A program made the translations under genes and the position numbers. A stretch of DNA of 64,000 nt from Corynebacterium afermentans subsp. afermentans (GTDB taxonomy: Bacteria > Actinomycetota > Actinomycetes > Mycobacteriales > Mycobacteriaceae). The stretch is from assembly GCF_030408355.1 (NCBI RefSeq), contig NZ_CP046606.1, positions 2,294,001 through 2,358,000 on the forward strand, written 5' to 3'. Below are positions 38,148-48,511 of this stretch, in pieces (within the stretch, counting starts at the first letter, position 1; the number at the start of each line of letters is the position of its first letter). The notes under the pieces are model-generated. The model was given only the letters and a program-made list of their open reading frames with translations. It ran no database searches and was not told where the DNA came from.

Positions 38148-38160
38148 CTAGTCAGACTAG
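38148..38160. promoter_or_regulatory. Palindrome upstream of the ATPase gene
   Basis: CTAGTCAGACTAG is an odd-length perfect palindrome about 35 bases upstream of the ATPase start. CTAG is rare in GC-rich DNA, so a repressor site is plausible. The rest of the 38115-38343 gap holds nothing recognised. Confidence 0.4.
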
Positions 38161-38343
38161 TCCTACATCCAGACAAACTCGTGGGTTCTTAACTCACCCT
38201 TTTGAGAATTGGTGAATGCTTCGCATTTGGGACCATAGAATCGATCCCCCTTAGTTGCCCGCACTGAAGTTGGGACTTAATGAAAGTATCTAAATTCCCG
38301 CTCTGCCCTGTCGACTGGAATCTGGTTGGAAGGTATTCGGCGT

Positions 38344-41300
38344 CTAGTCTCCCATCCGCGCAAACTTCTTATACGCCTCCCGCAAATCCGCCTCCCGGTC
38401 CAGCTGCCTAAACGGATACTCGTAGACGTACTCCACACCCGACTGCGGATGCGTCCACGTCCGATCCGCCACCGACAATTCCGCACCGTCCTTCAACTTC
38501 GCATCCGCCTTCACAATCTCCTTCGGCACCTTCCGACCATTCGCATCAAACCGATCCTCCTGGTCATAACGCCGCATCACCGGAAACTGCGTCCGGTAAA
38601 TCATGCACAACTCATCCGCCGTCACACCCAACGACAACGCCACAATCGCATCAATCTCCACCTGCGCAGCACGCCGCTCCTCATCCTTACGTAAAGGCGT
38701 ATCGACGCCCCAAGGTTCCCCCACAACCTCCTCCCACAACGGGGCATAGGCCTCGGTGAGGCAGTTGAGGCGGAGGTAACTACGTAACAAGTGAATGTAA
38801 CCCGAGAATTTTCGTCCGAAGACTAATCCTTCCACAACAGCTGGTCGGAGATGACTCACACCTGAAGCACGAACGAGAAAATCCACGACGAGACTCGATA
38901 GCGTCGCTCCCACGAGAACAGTGTCCGCAACGTCTTCCGTGCTGGCTGCGGAACCAACGGTATCTACGTGGGTCGCCCCAGGAGGAACTAGCGAGGGATA
39001 GGTCGTCCGGTACCCCGTTGTCGCTGCCATAACCCGCCACCCGACACGGTAAAAGTCTCGCGACGAAACGGTAGCACCATCCAACACCCAGCGGGTGTAA
39101 TCAGCGTCGTATCTCGGCTGGTTCGTCCGATCCGGCTGGTATGCGGTCGCTGGAATGAAGCTAGCGGTCATCGATTCGAGGTCGATCTCAGACCAATCCT
39201 TATTACTCTTTAGACTGGGGTTCGGCTGCTTGACCATTGGGGTCGAGACGCCGAGGTGCGGTCCCTGAAGAATGACATCGTTCCACGAGGTAGGATGCGC
39301 CCAGCCGGTATCAAAATATCCCGCCTTCTTGTCAGCAGATTCGTGCCAGCCCGGGGAAAAATTCAGTTTGAGCTCGCGAATACGCGGTGCAGCTGCAAGT
39401 TTCTCGAGCACGGCCGCAGCTTCAGTGTTAACGGTGTAAACCATGCGGGACTCGACAGGTGGCACGGCGGTGTCCTCCAGAACCGAATGCCACACACCGA
39501 GTGCATTCTCATCGACAACTTGAATTCGGTCGCGGTGGGGGCGGACATCCCAATTGCCACTATCATCCTTTAGACCAGGCAGATTACCGGAGCCATCATG
39601 GGTCAAAGAGTCGGAAATGGTCGAAGAGTGATAAACAGATGTTGCTTGTTGGAATGAGGGCTTGTCCCGCATCGAACCGTACACGTGGATTCCGTACGTC
39701 ACCAGATTATGCACGTCGAACAACCGGAGCTCATTGATGAACTGCCAATGCCTCCGTAACCGCAGGTACGCTCCTCGGCGCAGGGGAGCGGCCTTCTTCT
39801 CGGTGAAGTGTGATTCTGGGTGTATTAGCGAGGTAATGCCCTCATCGAATGAATTACCCCAGGTTCGTTCCATGAATCCTCGGTAGAGATCCGGCTGCTG
39901 GCCAGCTAGGTGGGGATAACGAGTGACGTCACCAAGAACCGCTGAAGTTGCTAACGCCTCGGCTAAACCGCGATATACAATCTCACGGGTCGGTTGATCG
40001 TGGTTCCACTGTTCCCGCCGCGATTTCTTTTCAGCCTGCGTCGGTTTGTGCGCGAGGGAAAACCACGCATCCGATTCGGAATAGAGCGCGTCCAAGTCAA
40101 CGGTGGGCCGCACCCACGGCGGGTTGCCTACCTGGAGGTCGAACCCACCACGAGCGAAAACAGCGGCAAAATCCAGGTCCCAGTGGAAGAAGCCCTGCTC
40201 GGCGGCCACCGTGCGGACCGTGTTCAGCCACGGGTGCCTCTCCAAGACGATGTCGATCTTGCGTGCACCAGACAGCTCAATCTCGGTGCGCTCGAGCTGA
40301 ACCAGTTCATCCCATCTGTCGGCGCGGCCAAGCTGTCCCTGCGCAGCATCTCGTGCGGTGATCTCAGTGCCCAAGATGTCGGTCAGCGTAGCGATCCACT
40401 CGTCGAAGTCAGGCAGCTCGTCGGTGGCGGTAAGGGGCCAGAAGGTCAGGGCGTTCCAGGCGTCCATGGCAAGGCGGAGACGCAGGTAGGCACCTTCGGC
40501 GTCGTGAAGCAGTTCCCGCTCGATCTGCTCGCGGCGCACGTTCTTGGCGGTGTGCTCGGTCTCGCGGCCCCAGAGGTCGATGTCGCGGCGGATCTGTTCT
40601 TCTGCGATGCGCATCTTCGACAGCGTGATGGCCCACAGGGACTCCACGCGGGCGGCGAGGTTGGTCAGCTTCTTCGTCTGCTCCTTAGTGGGTGCCTTGC
40701 CGGTGACGGAGCGTCTCCACGCCTTCATGGCGTTGATCTCGTCCTTGGCCAAGGTCTTGAGGTCCTTCGCGTCCGCAGCAGCTCCCCAGGTGGAGGAGGG
40801 GAGCAGGAACTGGTGGATGCGGCCAGCGGCGTTTATGTCCTTGGTCTCGCCGGCATCGATAGCCTCGGCCAGGTTCTGCACCGGCTCTCGGCGTGGCACA
40901 GAGCTGAGCCACTCGCGCTTCTTCAGCTGCGCGACTGCGTAGGTGGACCGCAGCGCGCCGATGAGCGAGTTGCCGCGGCGCAGGTGCAGGCCGAACCACG
41001 GGGCCTTGAGCTGGCTGGTCATGGTGTCCAGCCACAGGGAGATCTCGGCGAGCTCCACGGCGGTGGGGTTGAGGTCCACGCCGTAGACCTGGTGCAGAGC
41101 AATGTGGGCCTTGACCTGCTGCAGCTCAACAGCGCGGGTCTCGGGGTCGACCTGGGTGTCTAGCTCGTCCTCGCGCAGCTTCAGGTACAGCTCCGCCAGC
41201 TGACGCACGGCTTCCACGGCGAAGGCGCCGGAGCCCATGGCGGGCTCGCAGATGGTCAGACTGAGCACGTCATCGGATGTTTCGATGCGTCCTTCTTCCT

Positions 41301-42897
41301 GGAGCACCTCGATGGCCTGGCCGACGGTGAACTCGGTGAGCACCTGCGGGGTGTAGAAGGATGCGGAGCGCTCGCGGTCGCGGCTGGACTGACGGAACAC
41401 GAAGGAGCCGGCCGGGTGCTCGCGGCGCACCTTGGAGGTGCCGCCTTCCTCCATCTGCTTGGTCTCCATGACAAAGCTGTCCTGCGGCACGGTGTCCGCG
41501 GCGTGGGTGGGCAGCACCCAGGAGCCCTTGGAGGCGTCGCCCTTCGGCGCGACCTCGTACAGGTCTTCCTGGGCGATGAAGCCGTGGTAGGACATCAGGC
41601 CCTCGTAGACCTGGCCGAGCTCGGTCACGCCCAGGGTGGCGTACGAGATGAAGCCGCGGTCCTTGCCGGCGGAAACCTTGGACAGCAGCAGGTTCTGCAG
41701 GACGTGGGTGAGGGCGTCGTTGGAGAGCTTGACTTCGTCGATGAGCGAGGTGGCCTCGCGCTTGAACAGGTCCGCCTCCAGGTTGCGAAAGGTCAGGCCC
41801 TCGTTCTGGGCGTCTTGGTCGGCACCAGCGACTTCGTGCGGCTCGTGGCCGTCGTTGACCTGGGTGAACAGCACCTGCAATGAGTCGTACAGGTGGGTAC
41901 CCCGGCGCGCCTTGTCGGTCACGGGCGGGTTAAGGATCTGGTCGCGGAGGCGGTCCAGGCCGTAGCCCTCCACGTACTCCGGGGCGCCGGTGGGCAGGAT
42001 GGCCAGCTCCGGGGAGGCCTCGGCAAACAGGAGGAACAGGATCCGGTAGAGGTAACGCAGGGACTGGTGCGCGAGCTCGTTGCCGTCGACTCCGTCGAGC
42101 GAGAGGTTCTGGTCGAGGACGTCGTTGCCGATGATCTCGATGGACTCGCGCACCGCGTCGCGCAGGTCCCCGGAAACCTTCACGGCGTGCTGCTGGGATT
42201 CCTCGCGGGTCTCGGCCCACCAGGTGGTGCCGTCCGCTGCGCGCTCAAGGTTCTCACGCGCGAGGATCACCGCGACGCGCTCGAGCTCGCCGGCCTTCTT
42301 GGTGTCGTTGCGCTCCACCGCCAGCTGCAGGCTCACGGCGAGGTAGCGCCCGAGCGGCCAAGACTCGCGCTCAGCGACGACTGCCCACGCGCCGGCGAGC
42401 ACCACAATGAACTCCGGTGGTTCGGCGGCGAGGAACAAGTCGCCGACGAGCTTGGACACCTTCGCGTTCTCGGGCTTCTTGCCCTCGGCGGCGATGCCAC
42501 CGGTGATCGGGAGCGTGGTCAGGTCCTCTTCGGTGGTGTCCTCGTTCGGTTCGGCACTGATCACCACCAGGGTGCCGGCGTTGCCCACCCAGCCCTGGTA
42601 GGTGAACGTCTCGCCTGCGCGGGTGTAGGTCTGCGCTGTGGGTGCGCCGTAGCTGAATGCGGTGCGCACCAGGGCGTCGGTAGGCGATTGCGTCGCAAAG
42701 GCTTGCTGGAGCTCACCGCGCGCGGCCTGGAAGCGTTTGATGGGGGAGGGGGTGTTAGATTCCTCCTCCAACTGTGCCCACTCCTTGGTGCGGTTTTTCA
42801 CGCGTTTGGTGAAGGATTCGCCCTTGGTTTCGTCAGTGGTGAAGTAGTGGTCACTGATCCACTCATCAACGTTGATGATTGAGTCGTAGGTAGCCAT
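38344..42897 (-). CDS. Large Eco57I-type DNA adenine methylase (DISARM DrmMI/PglX-like)
   Basis: 1517 residues from the ATG at 42897, which lies 4 bases after the SNF2 gene stop. The SAM-binding motif is [15 protein letters not shown] (about 551) and the catalytic motif NPPW (about 921), marking an N6-adenine methylase. The roughly 370-residue insertion between them and the long C-terminal target-recognition part are usual for PglX/DrmMI-size enzymes. It probably marks self DNA for the defence operon. Its 3' end resembles the scar at 35848. It carries one TATCGACG motif at 38700. Confidence 0.9.
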   Translation of the reverse strand: MATYDSIINVDEWISDHYFTTDETKGESFTKRVKNRTKEWAQLEEESNTPSPIKRFQAARGELQQAFATQSPTDALVRTAFSYGAPTAQTYTRAGETFTYQGWVGNAGTLVVISAEPNEDTTEEDLTTLPITGGIAAEGKKPENAKVSKLVGDLFLAAEPPEFIVVLAGAWAVVAERESWPLGRYLAVSLQLAVERNDTKKAGELERVAVILARENLERAADGTTWWAETREESQQHAVKVSGDLRDAVRESIEIIGNDVLDQNLSLDGVDGNELAHQSLRYLYRILFLLFAEASPELAILPTGAPEYVEGYGLDRLRDQILNPPVTDKARRGTHLYDSLQVLFTQVNDGHEPHEVAGADQDAQNEGLTFRNLEADLFKREATSLIDEVKLSNDALTHVLQNLLLSKVSAGKDRGFISYATLGVTELGQVYEGLMSYHGFIAQEDLYEVAPKGDASKGSWVLPTHAADTVPQDSFVMETKQMEEGGTSKVRREHPAGSFVFRQSSRDRERSASFYTPQVLTEFTVGQAIEVLQEEGRIETSDDVLSLTICEPAMGSGAFAVEAVRQLAELYLKLREDELDTQVDPETRAVELQQVKAHIALHQVYGVDLNPTAVELAEISLWLDTMTSQLKAPWFGLHLRRGNSLIGALRSTYAVAQLKKREWLSSVPRREPVQNLAEAIDAGETKDINAAGRIHQFLLPSSTWGAAADAKDLKTLAKDEINAMKAWRRSVTGKAPTKEQTKKLTNLAARVESLWAITLSKMRIAEEQIRRDIDLWGRETEHTAKNVRREQIERELLHDAEGAYLRLRLAMDAWNALTFWPLTATDELPDFDEWIATLTDILGTEITARDAAQGQLGRADRWDELVQLERTEIELSGARKIDIVLERHPWLNTVRTVAAEQGFFHWDLDFAAVFARGGFDLQVGNPPWVRPTVDLDALYSESDAWFSLAHKPTQAEKKSRREQWNHDQPTREIVYRGLAEALATSAVLGDVTRYPHLAGQQPDLYRGFMERTWGNSFDEGITSLIHPESHFTEKKAAPLRRGAYLRLRRHWQFINELRLFDVHNLVTYGIHVYGSMRDKPSFQQATSVYHSSTISDSLTHDGSGNLPGLKDDSGNWDVRPHRDRIQVVDENALGVWHSVLEDTAVPPVESRMVYTVNTEAAAVLEKLAAAPRIRELKLNFSPGWHESADKKAGYFDTGWAHPTSWNDVILQGPHLGVSTPMVKQPNPSLKSNKDWSEIDLESMTASFIPATAYQPDRTNQPRYDADYTRWVLDGATVSSRDFYRVGWRVMAATTGYRTTYPSLVPPGATHVDTVGSAASTEDVADTVLVGATLSSLVVDFLVRASGVSHLRPAVVEGLVFGRKFSGYIHLLRSYLRLNCLTEAYAPLWEEVVGEPWGVDTPLRKDEERRAAQVEIDAIVALSLGVTADELCMIYRTQFPVMRRYDQEDRFDANGRKVPKEIVKADAKLKDGAELSVADRTWTHPQSGVEYVYEYPFRQLDREADLREAYKKFARMGD

Positions 42898-42901
42898 TGA
42901 T

Positions 42902-45775
42902 CTACTGCTCCTTCGGCAGGACGAGGACGAGCGGGCGGATAAGTTCACGGTCTGGTTCAAGCGAGGCGATCAGCGCGCGCTCCTCGGCGATGAGGTTCGC
43001 GGAGCGGCCAGCGCGCACGGTGGTCTGGCCGCCGTCCTTGGCGTACTGCCATTGATCCGCGCGGTCGATCCAATACTCGATGCGCTGTGATGCGTGATTG
43101 CGGGCCGCGGCCATCATCGGCTGGAGCTGGTTGTACGCCACCTCCACGGAGGAGGCGACGAGCTCCTGCGCGTTGTCGGGCAGGGTGAGCGTCTCCGGGT
43201 TGATGGCGTTTTCAGTCAGTCCGACGCTGCGAAGCCAGGCCACCGGGTCCTCGATGGTCTTGGGCAGCATGCCGCCTGCGACGGTGACAAAGGCGCGCGA
43301 AACCACCTGGCCGCGCTTGTTAGTCAGGGTCGCCATGAGCAGCACGGTGGGCATGTCCACCTCGCCCGCGATAGCAGTGATCTGGCCGGCGGACAGGGAC
43401 GCCAGAGCGCGGTCGGCGGCCCAGTCCGTCACCGGGTGCAGGGGTCCTAGGAAGTGGGCCTTGGGCCACGTGGAGCCGTCCTGTCCCGTGCGGGCGTTGC
43501 GCAGAATCGTGTTGCCCACCGCGGTGTTGGTGGCCAGAAGGAACTTCTCGCGCACCTTGCGGTCCGCCAGGTAGTCCTGCGGCAGGATGTCCAGGCGACG
43601 GCACAGGTCCTCCGGCGGTGCGAGCTCAGCCACGCCGTTGTTGCCCAGTTCGTAGGCGACACCGTTGGCGCCGAGGGGTTTCTCCGGGGCACCGTAGAAG
43701 GCCTCTTTCAGGGCGTCTTCGAGGTAGCTGATCTCCGAGGCGTACAGGCTGGTGGTGTGCGCTGGGGCGACGGTTTGGCCCGGGGCGGGGGTGTCCGAGG
43801 GGTCGCTGCTAAGCCCAAAGCCCGACAGCCAGAAATCGATGAGGTCCTCCTCTGACTCCGCGTCGGTGTTGGCGATCTGCTCCGGGGTCTTCACCACATC
43901 GTCGAAGCCGGCCTGGTTCTGGATGACCTTGCGGATCTCCTCTTCCTCGCCGTTGATGGTGTGCTTGCCGATGAGCGAGCCGACGTCTCCAAGCAACGCA
44001 TGCGCCTCGTTCTCACGGTTGATCAGCTTGGCCAGCACGTGCAGCTCGCCCACGTAGCCGCCCTGCTTCGTGTCCAACAGGAGTGCCGCGATCTGCGGGG
44101 GCTCCGTCTGCCCGTAGCGGTCCACGCGGCCGTTGCGCTGCTGAATGCGGATCAGCGACCACGGGATGTCGTAGTGGATCAGGTTGTGGCACAGGGTATG
44201 CAGGTTCACGCCTTCCGACGCCACGTCGCCAGTAATGAGGATGCGCAGCTTGGAGTCCTCTCGCTTGAACTCGTCCACCAGACGCATCTGCTCTTCGTCC
44301 GAAAGCCCGCCGTGCATGACCGCGACCGCAGCCGCCGGCATCTTCAGGTCCTTGGTCAGGTGCTCCTTGAGCCAATGCAGCGTGGCCACGCGCTCCGAGA
44401 ACACCACCGCCCTAGTTTTCTTGCCCTTGCCCACGCCGATCTCCTGCAGGTAGTTCACCAGCGAGGCGTACTTGTTGGAGTTTTGGCGGGTGACCTTAGC
44501 GTTGAGCGTTTGGAGACGCTCCAGGGCCTGACGCTGATTGGTGTCAGATTCTGGGACGCGCTTGAGACGGTTGTCGATGGTCTCACCGAGTGCGGCGGGG
44601 GAGGAGAGGAACGCCTTGACCAACGTCCAGGGGAACAGGCGGTCCTGCGCCGGGTTGGCGTTCGTGTGGATCCAGGTCTGCTCCAGCTCGCCAGCGACGG
44701 CGTTTTCCTCCGCGGAGGCTTCCACCGGGATGTTTTTGGGCTCCTTGCGCTCCGCCCACTGCTCGCCGACCACGCTCGCCACCTCGTCGCTGTGGCGATG
44801 GCGACGGATGAGCAGGCGGGAGACCGCGTCTTTGTCGATCTCGCCGTTGGGCAGCACGGCGGTGGGGTCGAGCAGACGCAGGATCTCCTTGAAGCTCTCC
44901 GGATCGCCGTTGTGCGGGGTGGCAGACGCCAGCAGCAGCGCCTCCGTGGTGGGGGCGAGGGTGCGGGCCAGTTCATTATTCTGGGTGCCCACGTTGGTGG
45001 CGTTGTGGATCTCATCGATCACCACCGCGTCCCAACGCACCTTCTCCAGCTGGGCGCGGTACTTCGGGCTCTTCAGCGTGTCCATGGACACAATCACGCG
45101 GGGGAAGTACGTAAACGGGTTCCGGCTGGCCGGCAGCATCTGGCGCACGCGCTGGATACCCGTGGAGTCCAGGCGCACCAGCGGGATGGCAAAGCGGGAC
45201 CACAGTTCCTGCTGGAACTGCTCCATGATGTGCTTCGGCGTGACCACCAGGATGCGCTCGCCGCGGCCGCGGCGAATCAGCTCGGAGAGGATCATGCCGA
45301 TCTCGAGAGTCTTGCCCAGGCCGACGGCATCGGCGATGAGGACGCGGGGGCGGAGGTTGTCGTCGGAAAGCGCCTTGCGTACGGCGGTGAGCTGGTAATC
45401 CAGCGGATCCATGAGCATCTGATCCGCCACCGAGAGCTGCTCCTGGTACAGCGGAACCGGGGTTTGGCGCAGGGTGGTCTCCAGCCACAGGCGCGTCGTG
45501 CGGTAGCCGGGGGAGCGGTCCGGGACGACCTCCATCTTGGCGGGGTCAAAAACCTCCACGTCATCGATGGCGGTGTAGAAGCTCGCCGTGGTGTCGCGCA
45601 CGTAATCCGACAGACCGCGAACCTTGAGCAGGTACCCGTCCACGGACTGGGTGACGCTGGTGATCAGCCACAACTCGTCGCGGACCTTAACCATGAGGCC
45701 GGGGGCGAAGGCGGTGGAGTTCGCCGCGTTGTCGGTGCGCGCTTCCGGCGCTGCTTCCTGCGTGGGAGAAGACAT
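42902..45775 (-). CDS. SNF2/RapA-type helicase (DISARM DrmD-like)
   Basis: 957 residues. Walker A ADAVGLGKTLEIG is near 147, DEIHN near 250, SATPHNGDPESF after it, and QQRNGRVDRYGQ near 543, the SF2/SNF2 set. The N-terminal part FAPGLMVKVRDELWLITSV is typical of DrmD-like proteins. First gene of the minus-strand defence operon; TAACCT lies 7 bases before the ATG. A SNF2 helicase followed at once by an adenine methylase is the class 1 DISARM signature. Confidence 0.9.
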   Translation of the reverse strand: MSSPTQEAAPEARTDNAANSTAFAPGLMVKVRDELWLITSVTQSVDGYLLKVRGLSDYVRDTTASFYTAIDDVEVFDPAKMEVVPDRSPGYRTTRLWLETTLRQTPVPLYQEQLSVADQMLMDPLDYQLTAVRKALSDDNLRPRVLIADAVGLGKTLEIGMILSELIRRGRGERILVVTPKHIMEQFQQELWSRFAIPLVRLDSTGIQRVRQMLPASRNPFTYFPRVIVSMDTLKSPKYRAQLEKVRWDAVVIDEIHNATNVGTQNNELARTLAPTTEALLLASATPHNGDPESFKEILRLLDPTAVLPNGEIDKDAVSRLLIRRHRHSDEVASVVGEQWAERKEPKNIPVEASAEENAVAGELEQTWIHTNANPAQDRLFPWTLVKAFLSSPAALGETIDNRLKRVPESDTNQRQALERLQTLNAKVTRQNSNKYASLVNYLQEIGVGKGKKTRAVVFSERVATLHWLKEHLTKDLKMPAAAVAVMHGGLSDEEQMRLVDEFKREDSKLRILITGDVASEGVNLHTLCHNLIHYDIPWSLIRIQQRNGRVDRYGQTEPPQIAALLLDTKQGGYVGELHVLAKLINRENEAHALLGDVGSLIGKHTINGEEEEIRKVIQNQAGFDDVVKTPEQIANTDAESEEDLIDFWLSGFGLSSDPSDTPAPGQTVAPAHTTSLYASEISYLEDALKEAFYGAPEKPLGANGVAYELGNNGVAELAPPEDLCRRLDILPQDYLADRKVREKFLLATNTAVGNTILRNARTGQDGSTWPKAHFLGPLHPVTDWAADRALASLSAGQITAIAGEVDMPTVLLMATLTNKRGQVVSRAFVTVAGGMLPKTIEDPVAWLRSVGLTENAINPETLTLPDNAQELVASSVEVAYNQLQPMMAAARNHASQRIEYWIDRADQWQYAKDGGQTTVRAGRSANLIAEERALIASLEPDRELIRPLVLVLPKEQ

Positions 45776-45852
45776 ACTAGGCAGGTTATCCGGCGTGTGT
45801 GGGATGGGGGAGGTTTATATCGGACGGGTGTTTGGGCGGGGACTGGCGGGGG

Positions 45853-45868
45853 TGTTTCACGTGAAACT
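45853..45868. promoter_or_regulatory. parS-like ParB-binding site
   Basis: TGTTTCACGTGAAACT matches the consensus TGTTTCACGTGAAACA at 15 of 16 bases. It lies between the SNF2 gene and the 181-codon membrane gene. Confidence 0.85.
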
Positions 45869-45889
45869 GCGTTGGTGTTGGGGCGCCAG

Positions 45890-46435
45890 CTAGATGACTG
45901 GCTGGTGGGTGTAGCCAGCCTCTGGCGTGTAGGTCCACTGCTCGTTGAGGTGGTCGATGAAGCTGATCTTGTCCACGCGCCAGGTGTTGGCGTACACCAC
46001 GGGCTTAAACCTCTCGTTCTCGTTGATGGAGACGAGATTGCCCCAGCCATACTTCGTCGTTTTGTGCTCGATGAAGAACTCACCCACCGGAAGCGCGACC
46101 ATCTGGTGAGACTCGTGGCAGGTCCGTTCCTTGTCCTTGCACTTGACCTCCACCCGGAAATCCTTCACCACCGTCGCACGCGGGCCCTTGTTACTGATCA
46201 CCACTCCCCACTGGTTATCGTCCCGCTTCGCCCAGTAGGCGTAGACGCTCATCGCAACCGCATTGCGCCGTTGCTCCTCGTCCTTTTCGCGTTCCTCGTC
46301 CTTGAACTTCTGGCTGTCGTCGCGGGTTTTCTCCGCTAGCTCGTTGGCCTGCTTCGATGTCTGCAGAGCCATGGCGGCCAAAACTGCTGCGGCGACGGCT
46401 GCGATCGCCTCAATTAATGAAATGAAGGTTCCCAT
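45890..46435 (-). CDS. Membrane-anchored hypothetical protein
   Basis: 181 residues. The N-terminal helix (SLIEAIAAVAAAVLAAMA) is followed by a charged coiled stretch (DDSQKFKDEEREKDEEQRRN) and a soluble domain of about 110 residues with two cysteines (VKCKDKERTCHES). No known family. TACTTT is 7 bases before the ATG. It may be the edge gene of the defence island, but nothing ties it to the system. Confidence 0.65.
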   Translation of the reverse strand: MGTFISLIEAIAAVAAAVLAAMALQTSKQANELAEKTRDDSQKFKDEEREKDEEQRRNAVAMSVYAYWAKRDDNQWGVVISNKGPRATVVKDFRVEVKCKDKERTCHESHQMVALPVGEFFIEHKTTKYGWGNLVSINENERFKPVVYANTWRVDKISFIDHLNEQWTYTPEAGYTHQPVI

Positions 46436-46680
46436 GAGGGCGAAAGTATCTCGGAGAGACCGAGTCCGCAGGGCGGGCAGAGGAACGCCTACCGCCCGGA
46501 GAAATCGCGCTGACCGAACGGCTGCCGGACAGGCACCCCGGTTTATTGCATCTCTGCAACTACTCTGCGGTAACGGCTACATAGTTGGCACTAACCGCGA
46601 GGTGCCCCTAAGGATGAGCGTCGTGCAGATAGCATTCGACCTGCGCAAACATTTTCAGAAAAACTTTTTTGCCCTACATG

Positions 46681-46709
46681 TAGACACACTGAGGGCGATA
46701 GTCTATATT
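46681..46709 (+). promoter_or_regulatory. Sigma-70-type promoter for the 6C RNA
   Basis: TAGACA at 46681-46686 and TATATT at 46704-46709 are separated by 17 bases. This is the best promoter match in the window and is placed just upstream of the 6C structure. Confidence 0.75.
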
Positions 46710-46715
46710 CGCTTT

Positions 46716-46812
46716 TGGGCCCCTCCGCCCACGGTCCATCCCCCCGAGACCGGTTGAGCACTCACCCACCCCCCCATTTAGAGTGCGAGAAGGCGGAGGG
46801 GATTCCGCTATT
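46716..46812 (+). ncRNA. 6C RNA
   Basis: An outer stem CCCCTCCGCC/GGCGGAGGGG (46720-46729 with 46792-46801) encloses two hairpins. CGGTC/GACCG (46732-46736, 46748-46752) has a loop with six Cs, and GCACTC/GAGTGC (46758-46763, 46781-46786) has a loop with seven Cs. Two C-rich loops on one basal stem define the actinobacterial 6C RNA. The family is a small regulatory RNA whose C-rich loops pair with G-rich ribosome-binding regions; some mycobacterial members are known to repress mRNAs. The exact 3' end is uncertain. The surrounding 46436-46967 gap has no protein gene. Confidence 0.88.
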
Positions 46813-46849
46813 CTTAGGAGTTTTCAAGCGGATACCCACCAAAAGGAGT

Positions 46850-46882
46850 GGCCCGCCACCTCGTGTTCTTAGGTGGCGGGCC
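46850..46882 (+). terminator. Strong hairpin, likely terminator of the 6C transcript
   Basis: GGCCCGCCACCT pairs perfectly with AGGTGGCGGGCC around a 9-base loop. There is no U-run after it, so it may be a processing or stalling site rather than a classical terminator. Confidence 0.55.
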
Positions 46883-46967
46883 GCGCTTCGAATTTCTCCG
46901 TGTCTAAGTATAAACACGGATTGATTAAAGGGAAGTGTAAACGCGAAATGTGTGGAAAGTCACACCC

Positions 46968-48407
46968 TTAGAAGCTGGAGCTGCCACCCCCGGCGCTAAA
47001 TCCCGAGGAAGACACGGAGCTGCTGCTCGACGACGCAGCCTGTTCCGCCTGCACGTTGGACTCGTGCCAGGAGTGCATGTGCACGTACGGCACGTACCCG
47101 CCGTACCAGAACCCGGACTCGTACACCGCGGGCGCCGTCAGCTTCTCGTGCTCCTTGACGTCGCTGAACTGCTTCTTCTTCACTTGGTCCAGGATCACGC
47201 GGTAGTCGCCCAGCACGCGCACGAAGTCGTCCACGTAGGTGGGTGAGGAGGGGTTCGCGTCCAGCGCCTCGATGCGCTGCATCAGCAGGTCCAGCTCGCG
47301 GCGCAGGCCGGAATCCTCCACATCGCTGCGGGCGCGCAGCACGTCCTCGCGGATGGTGCTCAGGTCCGCCCGGCGCGTGGCCGGGTCGCCGTGTTCAACG
47401 CCAAAGAGGCGGTCGATGTTGTCCTCGGCGTTGGAGACGTGGTCCACACTCTCCGCGGCGTCCGCAAGCTGCTTGTGGTGCTTGTACACGTCCTTATCGT
47501 CGTCCATGTTGATGGAGCTGAGTCCCTGCGCGCCGTGCACCAGCTCGTTCATGCTCAGGAAGCGGTCGCGCACCTCGGCCCACTGGCGGCGCAGCGTCTC
47601 GTCCGCGAACGCCGAGGACAGCGAGTTCGCCCGGACATCCACCTCGTCCAGGCGGCCCGCGAGACGGGTGTACTCGTGGGTGACAAGCTCATAGTCCTCG
47701 CGGGCTTTCGCAATTGCTTTACGACGGTTATTCCGCACCGCCGCCACACCCGCACCAACCGCCGTGGTAACGCCGAACCCGCCCAGGGCGGCGCCGAAAA
47801 CCGCCCCAGAGCGTTCGCCCTGCGCGTCGCTGAACTTCCGGTCCGAAAGCCCGTCCGCGTCCAAGGCCAGGTTCGCAGCGCGGAAGAGACCGGAGGGGAT
47901 GTTCCCATCGTTTACGCCCGGTTTCATCGCATCGAGCAGGGATTCGCGGTACGTGTCGTCGTTAAGCATGAGCTCCTCGGTGACATCGTCGCCGCCGTAA
48001 ATGAACGCCTGGCGCGGATCCAGGCCCACGCCCACGATGAGCACTCCGTCGGCGGGGCGGCCGTTTTCGCCCTTGGACTGGTCGATCAGCTCGGGGTACT
48101 GCGAGCGCAGCAGCTCCTCCACATCGTCGAGGATGTTCTCGTGGTTGGTTTCGAACACCATGTAGTGGAAATCCGTGACCACATCGGCCGCGTTGATGTT
48201 GGCGGTGTCGCGCTGGAGGCGCTGCTCGTCTTCAGGGGTCAGGACGTCCTGCGGGTCGTCGATAGTCGCGCTCGGCGCACCCGCTGCCTGGACGGTGTAC
48301 TGATCGCGCTCCGGGGCGTCGATGGCGCTGTAGACGGCACCCGCACCACCAAGGCCGACAAGTGCGGCGACACCAAAGATGGCTGCTATCTCCTTCATCA
48401 TTCCCAT
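46968..48407 (-). CDS. DUF5129/TPM-like envelope protein
   Basis: 479 residues. An N-terminal helix is followed by a TPM-like domain (DDPQDVLTPEDEQRLQRDT; DGVLIVGVGLDPRQAFIYGG), a second helix (FGVTTAVGAGVAAV), then a long charged helical domain and a Ser/Gly-rich end with SAGGGSSSF. This layout matches actinobacterial DUF5129 proteins, of unknown role at the membrane. TACCCT is 6 bases before the ATG. Confidence 0.82.
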   Translation of the reverse strand: MGMMKEIAAIFGVAALVGLGGAGAVYSAIDAPERDQYTVQAAGAPSATIDDPQDVLTPEDEQRLQRDTANINAADVVTDFHYMVFETNHENILDDVEELLRSQYPELIDQSKGENGRPADGVLIVGVGLDPRQAFIYGGDDVTEELMLNDDTYRESLLDAMKPGVNDGNIPSGLFRAANLALDADGLSDRKFSDAQGERSGAVFGAALGGFGVTTAVGAGVAAVRNNRRKAIAKAREDYELVTHEYTRLAGRLDEVDVRANSLSSAFADETLRRQWAEVRDRFLSMNELVHGAQGLSSINMDDDKDVYKHHKQLADAAESVDHVSNAEDNIDRLFGVEHGDPATRRADLSTIREDVLRARSDVEDSGLRRELDLLMQRIEALDANPSSPTYVDDFVRVLGDYRVILDQVKKKQFSDVKEHEKLTAPAVYESGFWYGGYVPYVHMHSWHESNVQAEQAASSSSSSVSSSGFSAGGGSSSF

Positions 48408-48511
48408 GTGCCCAGGGTAACCTCGTGTAAGGCGATGTGATGGTTTGGCGATACGCCTTTTACACGTGCCAGATCAGTGTCGGGTACCCGATTCACTAAA
48501 AGGAGATTGCC

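Noticed and set aside
38277..38486. 69-codon open frame between ATPase and methylase
   Set aside because: It lies mostly within the methylase 3' end in another frame, Arg/Ile-rich and without features.
24395..45775. A canonical complete DISARM system
   Set aside because: I could not find a separate DrmB or a phospholipase-D-type DrmC; only the SNF2 helicase and methylase fit plainly.
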